DNA of 64,000 bases from Leeia oryzae DSM 17879. GTDB taxonomy: Bacteria > Pseudomonadota > Gammaproteobacteria > Burkholderiales > Leeiaceae. A program made the translations under genes and the position numbers. The notes under the pieces were generated by a model, which was not told the origin of the DNA, ran no database searches, and saw nothing but the letters and a program-made list of their open reading frames with translations. Position 1 is the first letter of the stretch. Each line of letters opens with the position of its first letter. This document shows positions 44,510 to 53,266 of the stretch, piece by piece. Location of the stretch: assembly GCF_000376945.1 (NCBI RefSeq), contig NZ_AQXU01000024.1, positions 310,001 through 374,000 of the forward strand, read 5' to 3'.

Positions 44510-44553
44510 CCGGACGACAAAACAGCCGCATCTGCGGCTGTTTTGTCGTCCGG
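44510..44553. terminator. bidirectional terminator, 21-bp perfect inverted repeat
   Basis: Two 21-base perfect arms separated by two bases, with internal runs of four A / four T. It lies between potF and the convergent LysR gene. T runs are inside the arms, so both strands can serve. Confidence 0.85.
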
Positions 44554-44564
44554 GTATGTGTGGG

Positions 44565-45497
44565 CTACGTTTCCTGGGGCAAGTATTTCTGGCTGCGCCT
44601 GGCGAGCTCCGCAAAGGCATTCATCAGAAAACTGCGCAAGACACGCACCTTTTCTGCCTGCCGGCGGTGGGGCGGGGTGGCAAAATACAGCGAGCTCCCA
44701 AACGGGGAAATCACTTGCCAGTCGTTCAGGATCGGGACCAGTTCGCCTTTGTCGAGTTCGTCGATGATGGCCCATACCGGCATCAGGACAATCCCCAGGC
44801 CGGCAACGGCCGACCCGATCAGTAATAAAGAGTTGTCGGTGGCCAGTGGTCCCTGCGGGAACACCACCAGTTGCTGGTGCGCCTGGAAGAAGCTCCAGCC
44901 AAGCTCGGAATGCTTGTGATGGTGAATCAGGCAGGCATGCTGTTTCAGCTGGTCCGGATGGGTCGGCGCACCATGCTTTGCCAGATAGGACGGGGCCGCG
45001 CAGGCAACATGTGCATTGGACAGGAAAGGGTGCAGAATCAGGTCAGGGACTTCATGCTCGCCCACCCGCACGGCAATATCGACCCCTTCCTGAATCAGGT
45101 TCAGGTAATGGTCCGTCAGGCGGATATCGACATGCAGTGCCGGATACTGGTTCAGGAAAGGCGGCAATAAGGGCGTCAGGTACTTTTGCCCGAAGGTCAT
45201 GGGGGCCGTCAGGACAATCTTGCCAGAGAGTTGATGGTCTAGCCCCTGGATGTGACGGATCGCGTCATCAATATCGCCCAGGGCCGTTCTGGCATGCTGG
45301 ATCAGGGTCAGCCCGGCCTCGGTCGGGGTCAGACTGTGCGTGGAACGGATCAGGACCGGGGTGCCCAGGTGCTTTTCCAGTGCATCAATCTGACGGGTAA
45401 TCGATGACACCGCGACATCGGCTGCGCGTGCGGCAGCCGAAAAACTGCCGTGTTCGATGACTTGCAGAAAGGTTCGGATCGTGACAACGGGTTCCAT
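44565..45497 (-). CDS. LysR family transcriptional regulator
   Basis: 310 residues. HTH VIEHGSFSAAARAADVAVSSITRQIDALEKHLG near 12-45, effector domain from about 90 (GKIVLTAPMTFGQKYLTP). Same CrgA-like subgroup as the regulator at 27076. The ATG at 45497 is chosen over a TTG at 45515. Divergent from the carbamoylputrescine amidase gene, its most likely target; potF, convergent, is another. Confidence 0.9.
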   Translation of the reverse strand: MEPVVTIRTFLQVIEHGSFSAAARAADVAVSSITRQIDALEKHLGTPVLIRSTHSLTPTEAGLTLIQHARTALGDIDDAIRHIQGLDHQLSGKIVLTAPMTFGQKYLTPLLPPFLNQYPALHVDIRLTDHYLNLIQEGVDIAVRVGEHEVPDLILHPFLSNAHVACAAPSYLAKHGAPTHPDQLKQHACLIHHHKHSELGWSFFQAHQQLVVFPQGPLATDNSLLLIGSAVAGLGIVLMPVWAIIDELDKGELVPILNDWQVISPFGSSLYFATPPHRRQAEKVRVLRSFLMNAFAELARRSQKYLPQET

Positions 45498-45664
45498 GTA
45501 TTGTGCCTGGTGCAAAATGGTTTTTCATCATAGCGGGTTTCAGCAAAACCGGCAGCTAAAGTAAGATGCAATGGTAGAAAAAAGATGGCAAAAGTCAATA
45601 ATTGGCCATCTAAATGCCGATAAGTTCGTCAAAATAGCCGTTAAAATGTAATCAGGAGAGTGGA

Positions 45665-46576
45665 ATGTCTGCAAAAACCGTTACCGTCGCCTCAGTCCAG
45701 ATGCAATCGGGTGACTGGGATATCCAGAAAAACATCGACCGCGCCGAGCGATTGATCCGTCAGGCCGCCAGCCAAGGTGCGCAGATTATTCTGTGCCCGG
45801 AACTCTTCATGATGCCGTATTTCTGTATTGACCAGAACGCAGCCCATTTTGCCCATGCACTGCCGTTTGAAGGACATCCGGGGATAGCCCATTTTGCGGC
45901 ACTGGCTAAAGAGCTGGCGGTGGTGATTCCGGTTGGCTTCTTCGAGAAAGCCGGCTACGCGTATTTCAACTCCATTGCCATTGTCGATGCTGACGGGACG
46001 GTCATGGGCGTCTATCGCAAGACCCACATCCCGGACGGCCCAGGCTATACCGAGAAGTATTATTTCACGCCGGGCGACACCGGGTTCAAGGTCTGGAATA
46101 CCCGTTATGCCAAGCTGGGCGTGGGGATTTGCTGGGACCAGTGGTACCCGGAAACCGCGCGCAGCATGGCGCTGATGGGGGCAGAAATCCTGTGCTTCCC
46201 GACCATTATCGGTTCAGAGCCACAAAACGCGGCACTGGATTCTGCAGGTCACTGGCAGCGGACCATGCAGGGGCACGCGGCGGCCAATATGGTGCCGCTG
46301 ATTGCCGCAAACCGCATCGGTTCAGAAACCGGTATCGGCAATGCCAACGGCACCAATCCACCATTTACCAATACTTTCTATGGCAGCAGCTTTATTGCCG
46401 ATCATACCGGTGAGAAAAAAGCCGAGGCCAACCGCACGGATGAAACCATCCTGATCCATACCTTTGATCTGGATGCCATTGCGCTGGACCGGGCTTCCTT
46501 CGGCTTCTTCCGCGATCGTCGTCCTGCCTGCTACGGTACTTTGCTGACCAGCGATGGCAAACATCGTGCGGTCTAA
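45665..46576 (+). CDS. aguB: N-carbamoylputrescine amidase
   Basis: 303-residue nitrilase-superfamily enzyme. Catalytic triad Glu46 (CPELF), Lys119 (YRKTHIPDGPGYTEKYYF) and Cys156 (GVGICWDQWYPE). GYTEKYYFTPGDTGFKVW and FYGSSFIAD are typical of AguB. It hydrolyses N-carbamoylputrescine to putrescine, CO2 and ammonia, the last step of the agmatine deiminase route. The partner agmatine deiminase gene is not in this window. GGAGAG precedes the ATG. Confidence 0.92.
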   Translation: MSAKTVTVASVQMQSGDWDIQKNIDRAERLIRQAASQGAQIILCPELFMMPYFCIDQNAAHFAHALPFEGHPGIAHFAALAKELAVVIPVGFFEKAGYAYFNSIAIVDADGTVMGVYRKTHIPDGPGYTEKYYFTPGDTGFKVWNTRYAKLGVGICWDQWYPETARSMALMGAEILCFPTIIGSEPQNAALDSAGHWQRTMQGHAAANMVPLIAANRIGSETGIGNANGTNPPFTNTFYGSSFIADHTGEKKAEANRTDETILIHTFDLDAIALDRASFGFFRDRRPACYGTLLTSDGKHRAV

Positions 46577-46590
46577 GGTGATTCTTTAAA

Positions 46591-46626
46591 GCAAAAAGAG
46601 CCGGCACGTGTGCCGGCTCTTTTTGC
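46591..46626. terminator. bidirectional terminator
   Basis: GCAAAAAGAGCCGGCAC / GTGCCGGCTCTTTTTGC with two bases between. T runs on both strands. Located between aguB and the convergent dehydratase gene. Confidence 0.92.
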
Positions 46627-46637
46627 TTCCAATGTGC

Positions 46638-47645
46638 TTAACGCACCAGAAAACCGTTCATCCACGGGTCGTCCGGGTCCAGCAACCAGTTAGCCGTGCC
46701 CACCATGTAAGCGCGTCCCCGGATTTCCGGAATCACCGCCTCAAAGGGGCCGCACTGGGTCTGTGCCAGAATGCGCGCACTAAACTGGCTGCCAATGATG
46801 GACTCGTTAATAAGCGTTTCGCCCAGGCCAATCTGGCCACGGGCGAACAGTTGCGCAATGCGTCCTGCCGTACCGGAGCCGGTCGGAGAGCGGTCTACTT
46901 CGCGGTCGGCAAAGATGCAGCAGTTGGCTTGTGTGGCTTGGCTGTCTCTTGGGGCACCATCAATGATGGTGCCGTAAATATGGTTCAGTTCCGGAATCAG
47001 CGGGTGGACGACCGGATACGCCTTGTTGGCCGCCGTTTTCACTTCATGGCCAAAGCGGATCAACTGTTCAACCTGGTGCTCGCGAATCTCCAGCCCGTGC
47101 GGCAAGCCGCTGGTATAAAAATAGAACGCACCGCCAAAGGCAATGTCACCGTTTACCCGTCCGAATGTCGGTGTTTCAACGCTGACGTCTTTCAAATACA
47201 TGAAGGAGGGCACATTCACAAACCGTACTTCACCGGCCCGTTGCCCATCCCATGCCACAAAGGCTTCGATAAACCCGCAGGGCGCATCAATACCTACCCG
47301 CGTTTCCGGGCTGGTTCTGTCTACCCACCCCAGCTGAACCGCAGCCGTCGCCAGCGCAATCGTGCCATGGCCACAGTGGTCGCTATACCCTTCGTTGTGC
47401 ACAAAGATCACCCCAAAGTCGGCCGTGTCACTCACCGGTTCGGTCAGGTAGCCAGCGTACATGTCGGCATGGCCGCGAGGTTCCAGAATCAGGGCACGAC
47501 GGATGTCATCATGATGCGCCAGTACATCATTGCGCTTTGCCACAATACTGTCGCCATGCAAGCGGGGCAAGCCGCTGGTGACAATCCGGAAAGGTTCTCC
47601 GCCAGTGTGCATTTCAATCGTACTGATACTGCGGGTAAAGTGCAT
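46638..47645 (-). CDS. trans-3-hydroxy-L-proline dehydratase-like (proline racemase family)
   Basis: 335 residues of the proline racemase superfamily. Catalytic Cys91 is in GYSDHCGHGTIALAT. The second catalytic site, Cys in racemases and 4-hydroxyproline epimerases, is Thr255 (DRSPTGSGTAGR). The Cys/Thr pair is the known mark of trans-3-hydroxy-L-proline dehydratase, which yields pyrroline-2-carboxylate. No reductase partner is adjacent. Start ATG at 47645. Convergent with aguB. Confidence 0.85.
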   Translation of the reverse strand: MHFTRSISTIEMHTGGEPFRIVTSGLPRLHGDSIVAKRNDVLAHHDDIRRALILEPRGHADMYAGYLTEPVSDTADFGVIFVHNEGYSDHCGHGTIALATAAVQLGWVDRTSPETRVGIDAPCGFIEAFVAWDGQRAGEVRFVNVPSFMYLKDVSVETPTFGRVNGDIAFGGAFYFYTSGLPHGLEIREHQVEQLIRFGHEVKTAANKAYPVVHPLIPELNHIYGTIIDGAPRDSQATQANCCIFADREVDRSPTGSGTAGRIAQLFARGQIGLGETLINESIIGSQFSARILAQTQCGPFEAVIPEIRGRAYMVGTANWLLDPDDPWMNGFLVR

Positions 47646-47891
47646 GGTCTTCGCCTTTATGTAGAATGTGCCGGTTTACAGTCAATTCAATGATTGAATA
47701 TTGTATACAAATATTCGGGTATGAAAAGCAGTTTGTGATGCCTGCAAGCAATTATTCTTTTGCGCAAAAATGCATACACCTCAACGGATGAACGATATAG
47801 TAATCAGGATAGAATTTTCGGGCCTGTCTGTTGAATTTATTTGCAGCAACACAGGTCAGAGACGTTATTGCTTCTGCAACAGGAACCTCCA

Positions 47892-49391
47892 ATGAAACGA
47901 CGCAGTTTTATGACCCAGATGGCGGGTGCATTTGCATTATCGACTATCTCCTCCCGATTGCTGGCCGAGACCAACCCAATGACCATGCCCATGGGGCACG
48001 ATATGGGGGCCAAGCCGCTACAGCCGGCAGTGCCCTTGGCAAATATCAATGCGCTCAAGGGAGGGCAGGTACTGCAAGCCCTCGTACCGCTCAAGAACGA
48101 ATCTACCCGCAACGGGCTATTCAAAGGCACCCTGATTGCCGCCCCGGTAGATGTCGGTCTGATCAGTGCAGGCAAAACCACCTTCTGGGCGTATAACAAT
48201 GCCGTCCCCGGACCCATGATCGAAGTCATGGCTGGCGACCGGGTGGAAATCCTGTTCAAGAACCACCTTTCGCAAGCCTCCACCATTCACTGGCACGGGC
48301 TGCCCGTCCCGCCGGATCAGGATGGCAACCCGGACGACCTGGTACTGCCGGGTGAGACGCGCCTGTACCAATTCACCCTGCCCAAAGATTGTGCCGGGAC
48401 CTACTGGTACCACCCGCACCCGCATGGCGATACGCCGGAGCAGGTGTATCGCGGGCTGGCCGGTGTCTTTATCGTGCGGGATCCAGAAGATCCGCTGGCC
48501 GGCATTCCAGAGCGTCATCTGGTCATCTCCGACCTCAAGCTCCAGCAAGATGGCCAGATTGCCCCCAACGATGCCAATGATGAAATGAACGGGCGTGAAG
48601 GACAGTTTGTGCTGATCAACGGTCAGTATCAACCACAGATACCGATCTCAGCCCCGCAGGAGCGGTGGCGCATCTGGAATGCCACCAATGCCAGGTACCT
48701 GAACCTCTCCTGGGGTGACGCGCGCTTCACGCAAGTGGGGACGGACGGCGGCTTGCTGTCGCGCCCAGTGCCGGACCAGAAGGGGCTGCTACTGGTGCCC
48801 GGCCAGCGGGCCGAGTTACTGGTGAACGCCGGTGTCAGATCTGTCACGCTGGCGGCCGAGATTTATCAGCGTGGCAAGATGGGCGTGGTGGCACCAGAAG
48901 TGCGCCGGGTACTGGCAGACATCAAGTCCGCCAGTGTCGCTGGCGTGGTCCCAGCCTTGCCACTGGCCTTACGTCAGCTTGCCCTGCCGGGTCCGGTCAA
49001 AGCCAAAAAGCTGGTGGTTTTCTCGGAAAAGATGAGCATGCAAAACGGGCAGCACAGCATGCAGTTTCTGATCAATGGCGGCCAGTTCGACATGAACCGG
49101 GTCGATCTGGTCAGTCGTCTGGGGGAGGTCGAAGAATGGGAAATCCAGAACAAGGCCGATATGGACCATCCCTTCCATATTCATGGGGCCCAGTTCATGG
49201 TTACTGAACGCCTCCGTAACGGACAAATACACCCAGAGCCGTATCTGGCCTGGCGCGATGTCGTCAATGTCACGGCGGGCGAGACGGTGCGCTTCAGGAT
49301 TGTGCAGCATTTCCGTGGTCGCCGCATGTTCCATTGCCATATCCTGGAGCACGAAAGTGCCGGCATGATGGGCAACTTGCTGGTGGTCTAA
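47892..49391 (+). CDS. multicopper oxidase, Tat-exported
   Basis: 499 residues. Tat signal (MKRRSFMTQMAGAFALSTI), then three cupredoxin domains with all four copper motifs: HWHG (133-136), HPHPHG, HPFHIHG and FHCHILEHESAGMM near the C-terminus (type 1 Cys482 with an axial Met). A Met/His segment NPMTMPMGHDMG at 29-40 could bind copper. Resembles CueO/laccase-like enzymes for copper tolerance or metal oxidation. ATG at 47892 follows AGGAACC. No copper-regulatory gene is adjacent. Confidence 0.92.
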   Translation: MKRRSFMTQMAGAFALSTISSRLLAETNPMTMPMGHDMGAKPLQPAVPLANINALKGGQVLQALVPLKNESTRNGLFKGTLIAAPVDVGLISAGKTTFWAYNNAVPGPMIEVMAGDRVEILFKNHLSQASTIHWHGLPVPPDQDGNPDDLVLPGETRLYQFTLPKDCAGTYWYHPHPHGDTPEQVYRGLAGVFIVRDPEDPLAGIPERHLVISDLKLQQDGQIAPNDANDEMNGREGQFVLINGQYQPQIPISAPQERWRIWNATNARYLNLSWGDARFTQVGTDGGLLSRPVPDQKGLLLVPGQRAELLVNAGVRSVTLAAEIYQRGKMGVVAPEVRRVLADIKSASVAGVVPALPLALRQLALPGPVKAKKLVVFSEKMSMQNGQHSMQFLINGGQFDMNRVDLVSRLGEVEEWEIQNKADMDHPFHIHGAQFMVTERLRNGQIHPEPYLAWRDVVNVTAGETVRFRIVQHFRGRRMFHCHILEHESAGMMGNLLVV

Positions 49392-49621
49392 GGCCAAAAC
49401 AAACATCCGCGCATGATTTCAAGAAAAGGGCAGGGCGCATACTTCCCTAACTTGACATCCCGCGCGTATAATGGGTAGCTTTTGCTATACCCATATTCGC
49501 TCTTTGGGCCGGATTATTATTGCAGTGTTGTTCAACACGAATGCAGTAATAGACAGGGTTTATTTACACAGTCGTGTTGTAACATTGTTGCAAGTTATTG
49601 AATCGTTGAGGAATTTTTGAC
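49392..49621. other. promoter region of tig
   Basis: 230 bases without a gene. TTGACA (49452) and TATAAT (49467) occur only nine bases apart, so they cannot form one promoter. An inverted repeat ATGGGTA / TACCCAT spans 49471-49494. GAGGAA lies before the tig start. Confidence 0.5.
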
Positions 49622-50932
49622 ATGTCAGTTAATGTAGAAACCGTGAGCACCTTAGAGCGCCGCGTAAAGATCTCTGTGCCATTTGCCCAGATCGACACCG
49701 AAGTTGATGCACGCCTGAAAAAAGTGGCCCGTACCGCTAAAGTGCAAGGTTTCCGCCCAGGCAAAGCACCTCTGAACATTGTTGCCCAGAACTACGGCAT
49801 GCAAGTACGTGAAGACGTGCTGAACGAGACCGTTGGTACCGCATTTTCAAACGTTGTTCGCGAACAAAACCTGAAAGTAGCCGGCTACCCTCGTTTCGAG
49901 CCAGTTGAAGGCGAGCCATCAAAAGAAGCTTTCGAATTCAATGCAACCTTTGAAGTCTACCCGGAAATCAAACTGGGCGACCTGTCAGAAAAAGCCATTG
50001 AAAAACCTGTTTCAGAAGTAACTGAAGAAGCCGTTAACAAAACCGTAGACGTACTGCGCAAACAGCGCGTTAGCTACGAGCCTACCGATGCTGCCGCTGC
50101 AGACGGTGACCGCGTAGTGGTTGATTTTGTTGGCAAGATTGACGACGTCGCATTCGCTGGCGGCACCGCCAACGACTTCGCATTCCAGCTGGGCCAAGGC
50201 CAGATGCTGCCAGAATTCGAAAATGCTGCCCGTGGCCTGAAAGCTGGCGAAAGCAAAGTATTCGATCTGGCTTTCCCTGAAGACTACCATGGTAAAGACG
50301 TGGCTGGTAAAACCGCCCAGTTCGAAATCTCCGTGAAATCTGTTGCCAAGGCTGTACTGCCAGAAGTCAACGAAGAGCTGGCCAAACAACTGGGCGTGGC
50401 TGACGGCAATGTAGAACAAATGAAAAACGAGATTCGTGAAAACGTCGCTCGTGAAGTGAGCCGTCGCCTGAAGAGCAAGATCAAGGAAAACGTACTGCAA
50501 GCCCTGCTGGACGTGACCCCGATCGAACTGCCAAAAGCCCTGGTCGGCATGGAAGTTCAGCGCTTGGTTGAGCAAACCAAGAAAGACTTCCAGTCTCGCG
50601 GCATGGACGTGAACAAAATGCCATTCCCGGCAGAACTGTTCACCAAAGAGGCCGAGCGCCGTGTTGCTCTGGGCCTGATCCTGTCTGACCTGGTTGATGC
50701 AGAAAACCTGCGTGCAACGCCAGAACAGGTTCGTGCCGTGATTGACGACTTCTCTGCCAGCTACGAGCAGCCAGAAGACGTGGTTCGCTGGTACTACGCA
50801 GACCCGTCACGTCTGGAAGGACCAGAGTCTCTGGCCACTGAAGACAACGTGGTTGCATGGGCGCTGTCACGTGCTAAAGTGGAAGAGAAAGTAGTCGCAT
50901 TTGACGAACTAATGGGTCAAAACAATGCCTAA
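49622..50932 (+). CDS. tig: trigger factor
   Basis: 436 residues. N-terminal ribosome-binding domain with the signature [12 protein letters not shown] (GFRxGxxP), central FKBP-type peptidylprolyl isomerase (about 150-245, [20 protein letters not shown]) and helical C-terminal chaperone arms. First chaperone met by nascent chains. Overlaps clpP by eight bases, so tig-clpP are translationally linked. Confidence 0.97.
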   Translation: MSVNVETVSTLERRVKISVPFAQIDTEVDARLKKVARTAKVQGFRPGKAPLNIVAQNYGMQVREDVLNETVGTAFSNVVREQNLKVAGYPRFEPVEGEPSKEAFEFNATFEVYPEIKLGDLSEKAIEKPVSEVTEEAVNKTVDVLRKQRVSYEPTDAAAADGDRVVVDFVGKIDDVAFAGGTANDFAFQLGQGQMLPEFENAARGLKAGESKVFDLAFPEDYHGKDVAGKTAQFEISVKSVAKAVLPEVNEELAKQLGVADGNVEQMKNEIRENVAREVSRRLKSKIKENVLQALLDVTPIELPKALVGMEVQRLVEQTKKDFQSRGMDVNKMPFPAELFTKEAERRVALGLILSDLVDAENLRATPEQVRAVIDDFSASYEQPEDVVRWYYADPSRLEGPESLATEDNVVAWALSRAKVEEKVVAFDELMGQNNA

Positions 50933-51563
50933 TGACAGCATGATCGTTACCCCTCAGGGGCCACAGGCCCTCGGATACATTCCGATGGTCATCGAGCAAA
51001 GTGGGCGCGGTGAACGCTCCTACGATATCTACTCACGTTTGTTGCGTGAACGGGTTATCTTCCTGGTGGGGCCGGTCAATGACGCTACGGCCAACCTGGT
51101 CGTAGCACAGCTGTTATTCCTGGAGTCCGAGAATCCTGACAAGGATATCTCCCTGTATATCAACTCTCCGGGTGGTTCGGTAACTGCAGGCATGTCAATC
51201 TATGACACCATGCAGTTCATCAAGCCAGATGTTTCTACCCTGTGTATCGGCATGGCTGCCAGTATGGGTGCTTTCCTGTTGGCATCCGGTGCGAAAGGCA
51301 AGCGTTTCTCGCTGCCGAATTCGCGCGTGATGATCCATCAGCCACTGTTGGGTGGCTTGCAAGGCCAGGCATCCGATATTGAAATTCATGCGCGTGAATT
51401 GCTGAAAACCAAGGCACGCATGAATGAACTGCTGGCGCACCATACCGGTCAGTCCGTCGAGACACTGGAACGTGATACAGACCGTGATAACTTCATGAGT
51501 GCGGACGAAGCCAAGGCTTACGGTCTGATTGATGAAGTGCTTGTGACCCGCAACGCGGGCTAA
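50925..51563 (+). CDS. clpP: ATP-dependent Clp protease proteolytic subunit
   Basis: 212-residue serine protease. Catalytic Ser113 ([19 protein letters not shown]), His138 ([10 protein letters not shown]) and Asp188. Barrel-forming subunit that works with ClpX to degrade tmRNA-tagged and other substrates. A short propeptide (about 13 residues) is likely removed. Start ATG within the end of tig. Confidence 0.97.
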   Translation: MPNDSMIVTPQGPQALGYIPMVIEQSGRGERSYDIYSRLLRERVIFLVGPVNDATANLVVAQLLFLESENPDKDISLYINSPGGSVTAGMSIYDTMQFIKPDVSTLCIGMAASMGAFLLASGAKGKRFSLPNSRVMIHQPLLGGLQGQASDIEIHARELLKTKARMNELLAHHTGQSVETLERDTDRDNFMSADEAKAYGLIDEVLVTRNAG

Positions 51564-51565
51564 GG

Positions 51566-51592
51566 GCCAATATCCGCTAGGCGGATATTGGC
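51566..51592. terminator. perfect hairpin after clpP
   Basis: GCCAATATCCGC - TAG - GCGGATATTGGC, twelve perfect pairs, beginning three bases after the clpP stop. No T run. It could be a processing or mRNA-stability element. Confidence 0.6.
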
Positions 51593-51633
51593 AATTACGC
51601 TGTAGAAGCGCACAATGATGTGGGCGTGACAGG

Positions 51634-51664
51634 GCCGCCGTCCGTTGAAAAACGGTACGGCGGT
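51634..51664 (+). promoter_or_regulatory. leader hairpin before clpX
   Basis: CCGCCGTCCGTT-GAAA-AACGG-T-ACGGCGG: twelve pairs with one bulged T, closing a GNRA-type GAAA tetraloop, followed by TTCTTGTCTT. It may be a partial terminator or a stabiliser in the clpP-clpX gap. Confidence 0.5.
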
Positions 51665-51704
51665 TCTTGTCTTATTAAGAACTGCGCTTTTTAGAGGTTT
51701 TGGC

Positions 51705-52961
51705 ATGAGCAAAAGCGGCGACGAAAAGTTGCTATATTGTTCTTTTTGCGGCAAAAGCCAGCATGAAGTGACCAAATTGATCGCTGGTCCGCAGGTGTTC
51801 ATCTGCAACGAGTGTATCGATCTATGTAACGATATCATCCGGGAAGAAATCCAGAGTCAGGCAAAAACGACAACGGGTGAATCCGGTCTTCCTACACCTG
51901 CTGAAATCCGTGGCGAGCTGGACCAGTACGTCATTGGCCAGGAACCGGCCAAAAAAGCCTTGTCAGTTGCGGTGTACAACCATTACAAGCGTTTGGCGCA
52001 CCCAGCCAAGAAAGACGATGTCGAACTGGCAAAAAGCAATATTTTGCTGGTGGGTCCTACCGGTTCGGGTAAAACCCTGCTGGCACAGACCTTGGCGCGT
52101 TTGCTGAACGTACCGTTTGTGATGGCCGATGCCACAACACTGACCGAAGCAGGCTATGTGGGTGAGGATGTTGAAAACATCATCCAGAAGCTGCTGCAGA
52201 AGTGCGATTACGATGTAGAAAAGGCCCAGCGCGGCATTGTTTATATCGACGAGATCGACAAGATTTCCCGCAAGTCTGACAACCCGTCCATCACCCGCGA
52301 TGTCTCCGGTGAAGGGGTTCAGCAGGCTTTGCTGAAACTGATTGAAGGTACGGTTGCATCTGTACCGCCACAGGGCGGACGCAAGCACCCGAGTCAGGAA
52401 TTCATCCAGATTGATACCACCAATATCCTGTTTATTTGTGGTGGTGCATTTGACGGTCTGGACAAAGTGATTCGTGACCGGACAGAAAAAGGCGGGATTG
52501 GTTTCTCGGCTCAAGTTCGCAGCAAGGATGATGACAAGTCTCTGACCTCGGTATTTCGCGAAACCGAGCCGGAAGATCTGATCAAGTTCGGGATTATCCC
52601 TGAGCTGGTGGGGCGTCTACCGGTGGTTGCCACTCTGGCAGAGCTGGACGAGACGGCCTTGGTGACCATTCTGACTGAACCGAAAAATGCACTGGTGAAA
52701 CAGTATCAGCGTCTGTTCAGCCTGGAAGGCGCCGAACTGGAGCTGCGTGATGCCGCCCTGCATGCGATTGCCAAAAAAGCCATCAAACGCAAGACGGGGG
52801 CACGTGGTTTGCGCTCCATCATGGAAAATGCATTGCTGGACACCATGTACGAACTGCCATCGTTGAAAAACGTGACTAAAGTCGTAGTGGAAGAGGCCGT
52901 CATTAATGAAGATGCAAAACCATTAATGGTCTTTGCAGATGAGGCAGAAAAAACCGCCTGA
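51705..52961 (+). CDS. clpX: ATP-dependent Clp protease ATP-binding subunit ClpX
   Basis: 418 residues. N-terminal zinc domain with Cys12, Cys15, Cys34 and Cys37, Walker [13 protein letters not shown], Walker [19 protein letters not shown] pore region and IGF-like loop ([13 protein letters not shown]) that docks on ClpP. AAA+ unfoldase for tagged substrates. The ATG at 51705 follows AGAGGT; upstream in-frame codons from 51645 are not conserved. Confidence 0.97.
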   Translation: MSKSGDEKLLYCSFCGKSQHEVTKLIAGPQVFICNECIDLCNDIIREEIQSQAKTTTGESGLPTPAEIRGELDQYVIGQEPAKKALSVAVYNHYKRLAHPAKKDDVELAKSNILLVGPTGSGKTLLAQTLARLLNVPFVMADATTLTEAGYVGEDVENIIQKLLQKCDYDVEKAQRGIVYIDEIDKISRKSDNPSITRDVSGEGVQQALLKLIEGTVASVPPQGGRKHPSQEFIQIDTTNILFICGGAFDGLDKVIRDRTEKGGIGFSAQVRSKDDDKSLTSVFRETEPEDLIKFGIIPELVGRLPVVATLAELDETALVTILTEPKNALVKQYQRLFSLEGAELELRDAALHAIAKKAIKRKTGARGLRSIMENALLDTMYELPSLKNVTKVVVEEAVINEDAKPLMVFADEAEKTA

Positions 52962-52986
52962 TACGGGTAGTGTTTCGATGCTCCAG

Positions 52987-53013
52987 AAAACCGGCCTTAT
53001 GGCCGGTTTTTTG
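52987..53013 (+). terminator. intrinsic terminator of clpX
   Basis: AAAACCGGCC - TTAT - GGCCGGTTTT followed by TTG. Short perfect stem and T run, 26 bases after the clpX stop. Confidence 0.88.
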
Positions 53014-53201
53014 TTTTTATTTCATGCGGCGCAGCAAAAAGTTACAGGTTTTCTTTGCGGGAAAGTAACGGAGCGTGTAGATTTATTAAACCATCAGATA
53101 AAACGGCTTGCCTGGCGGCCCGGATGGTGCTGTTTGCCATGCAATTATTGGTTTAGTGGTGATCTACGGGATTAAAACTGCAGCTAATAGTGAATCCACC
53201 C

Positions 53202-53229
53202 CTTGAATTTCCGGTTTTTGTTGCCATTT
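53202..53229 (+). promoter_or_regulatory. candidate sigma-32 (heat-shock) promoter of lon
   Basis: CTTGAAT, 13 bases, TGCCATTT: resembles CTTGAAA-N11-16-CCCCATnT. It lies about 40 bases before the lon start. Heat-shock control of lon is usual in proteobacteria, supporting the call. Confidence 0.5.
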
Positions 53230-53266
53230 GCAATAACAGAACCACAGCCAATATGTGAGTACAACA

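Larger units (their letters stand above)
52962..53266. other. clpX-lon intergenic region
   Basis: About 300 bases. Contains the clpX terminator (52987-53013) and, before lon, a heat-shock-like promoter (53202-53229). No gene seen between. Confidence 0.6.

Noticed and set aside
49452-49472. TTGACA and TATAAT before tig as one promoter
   Set aside because: Only nine bases separate the hexamers; a working promoter needs about 16-18.
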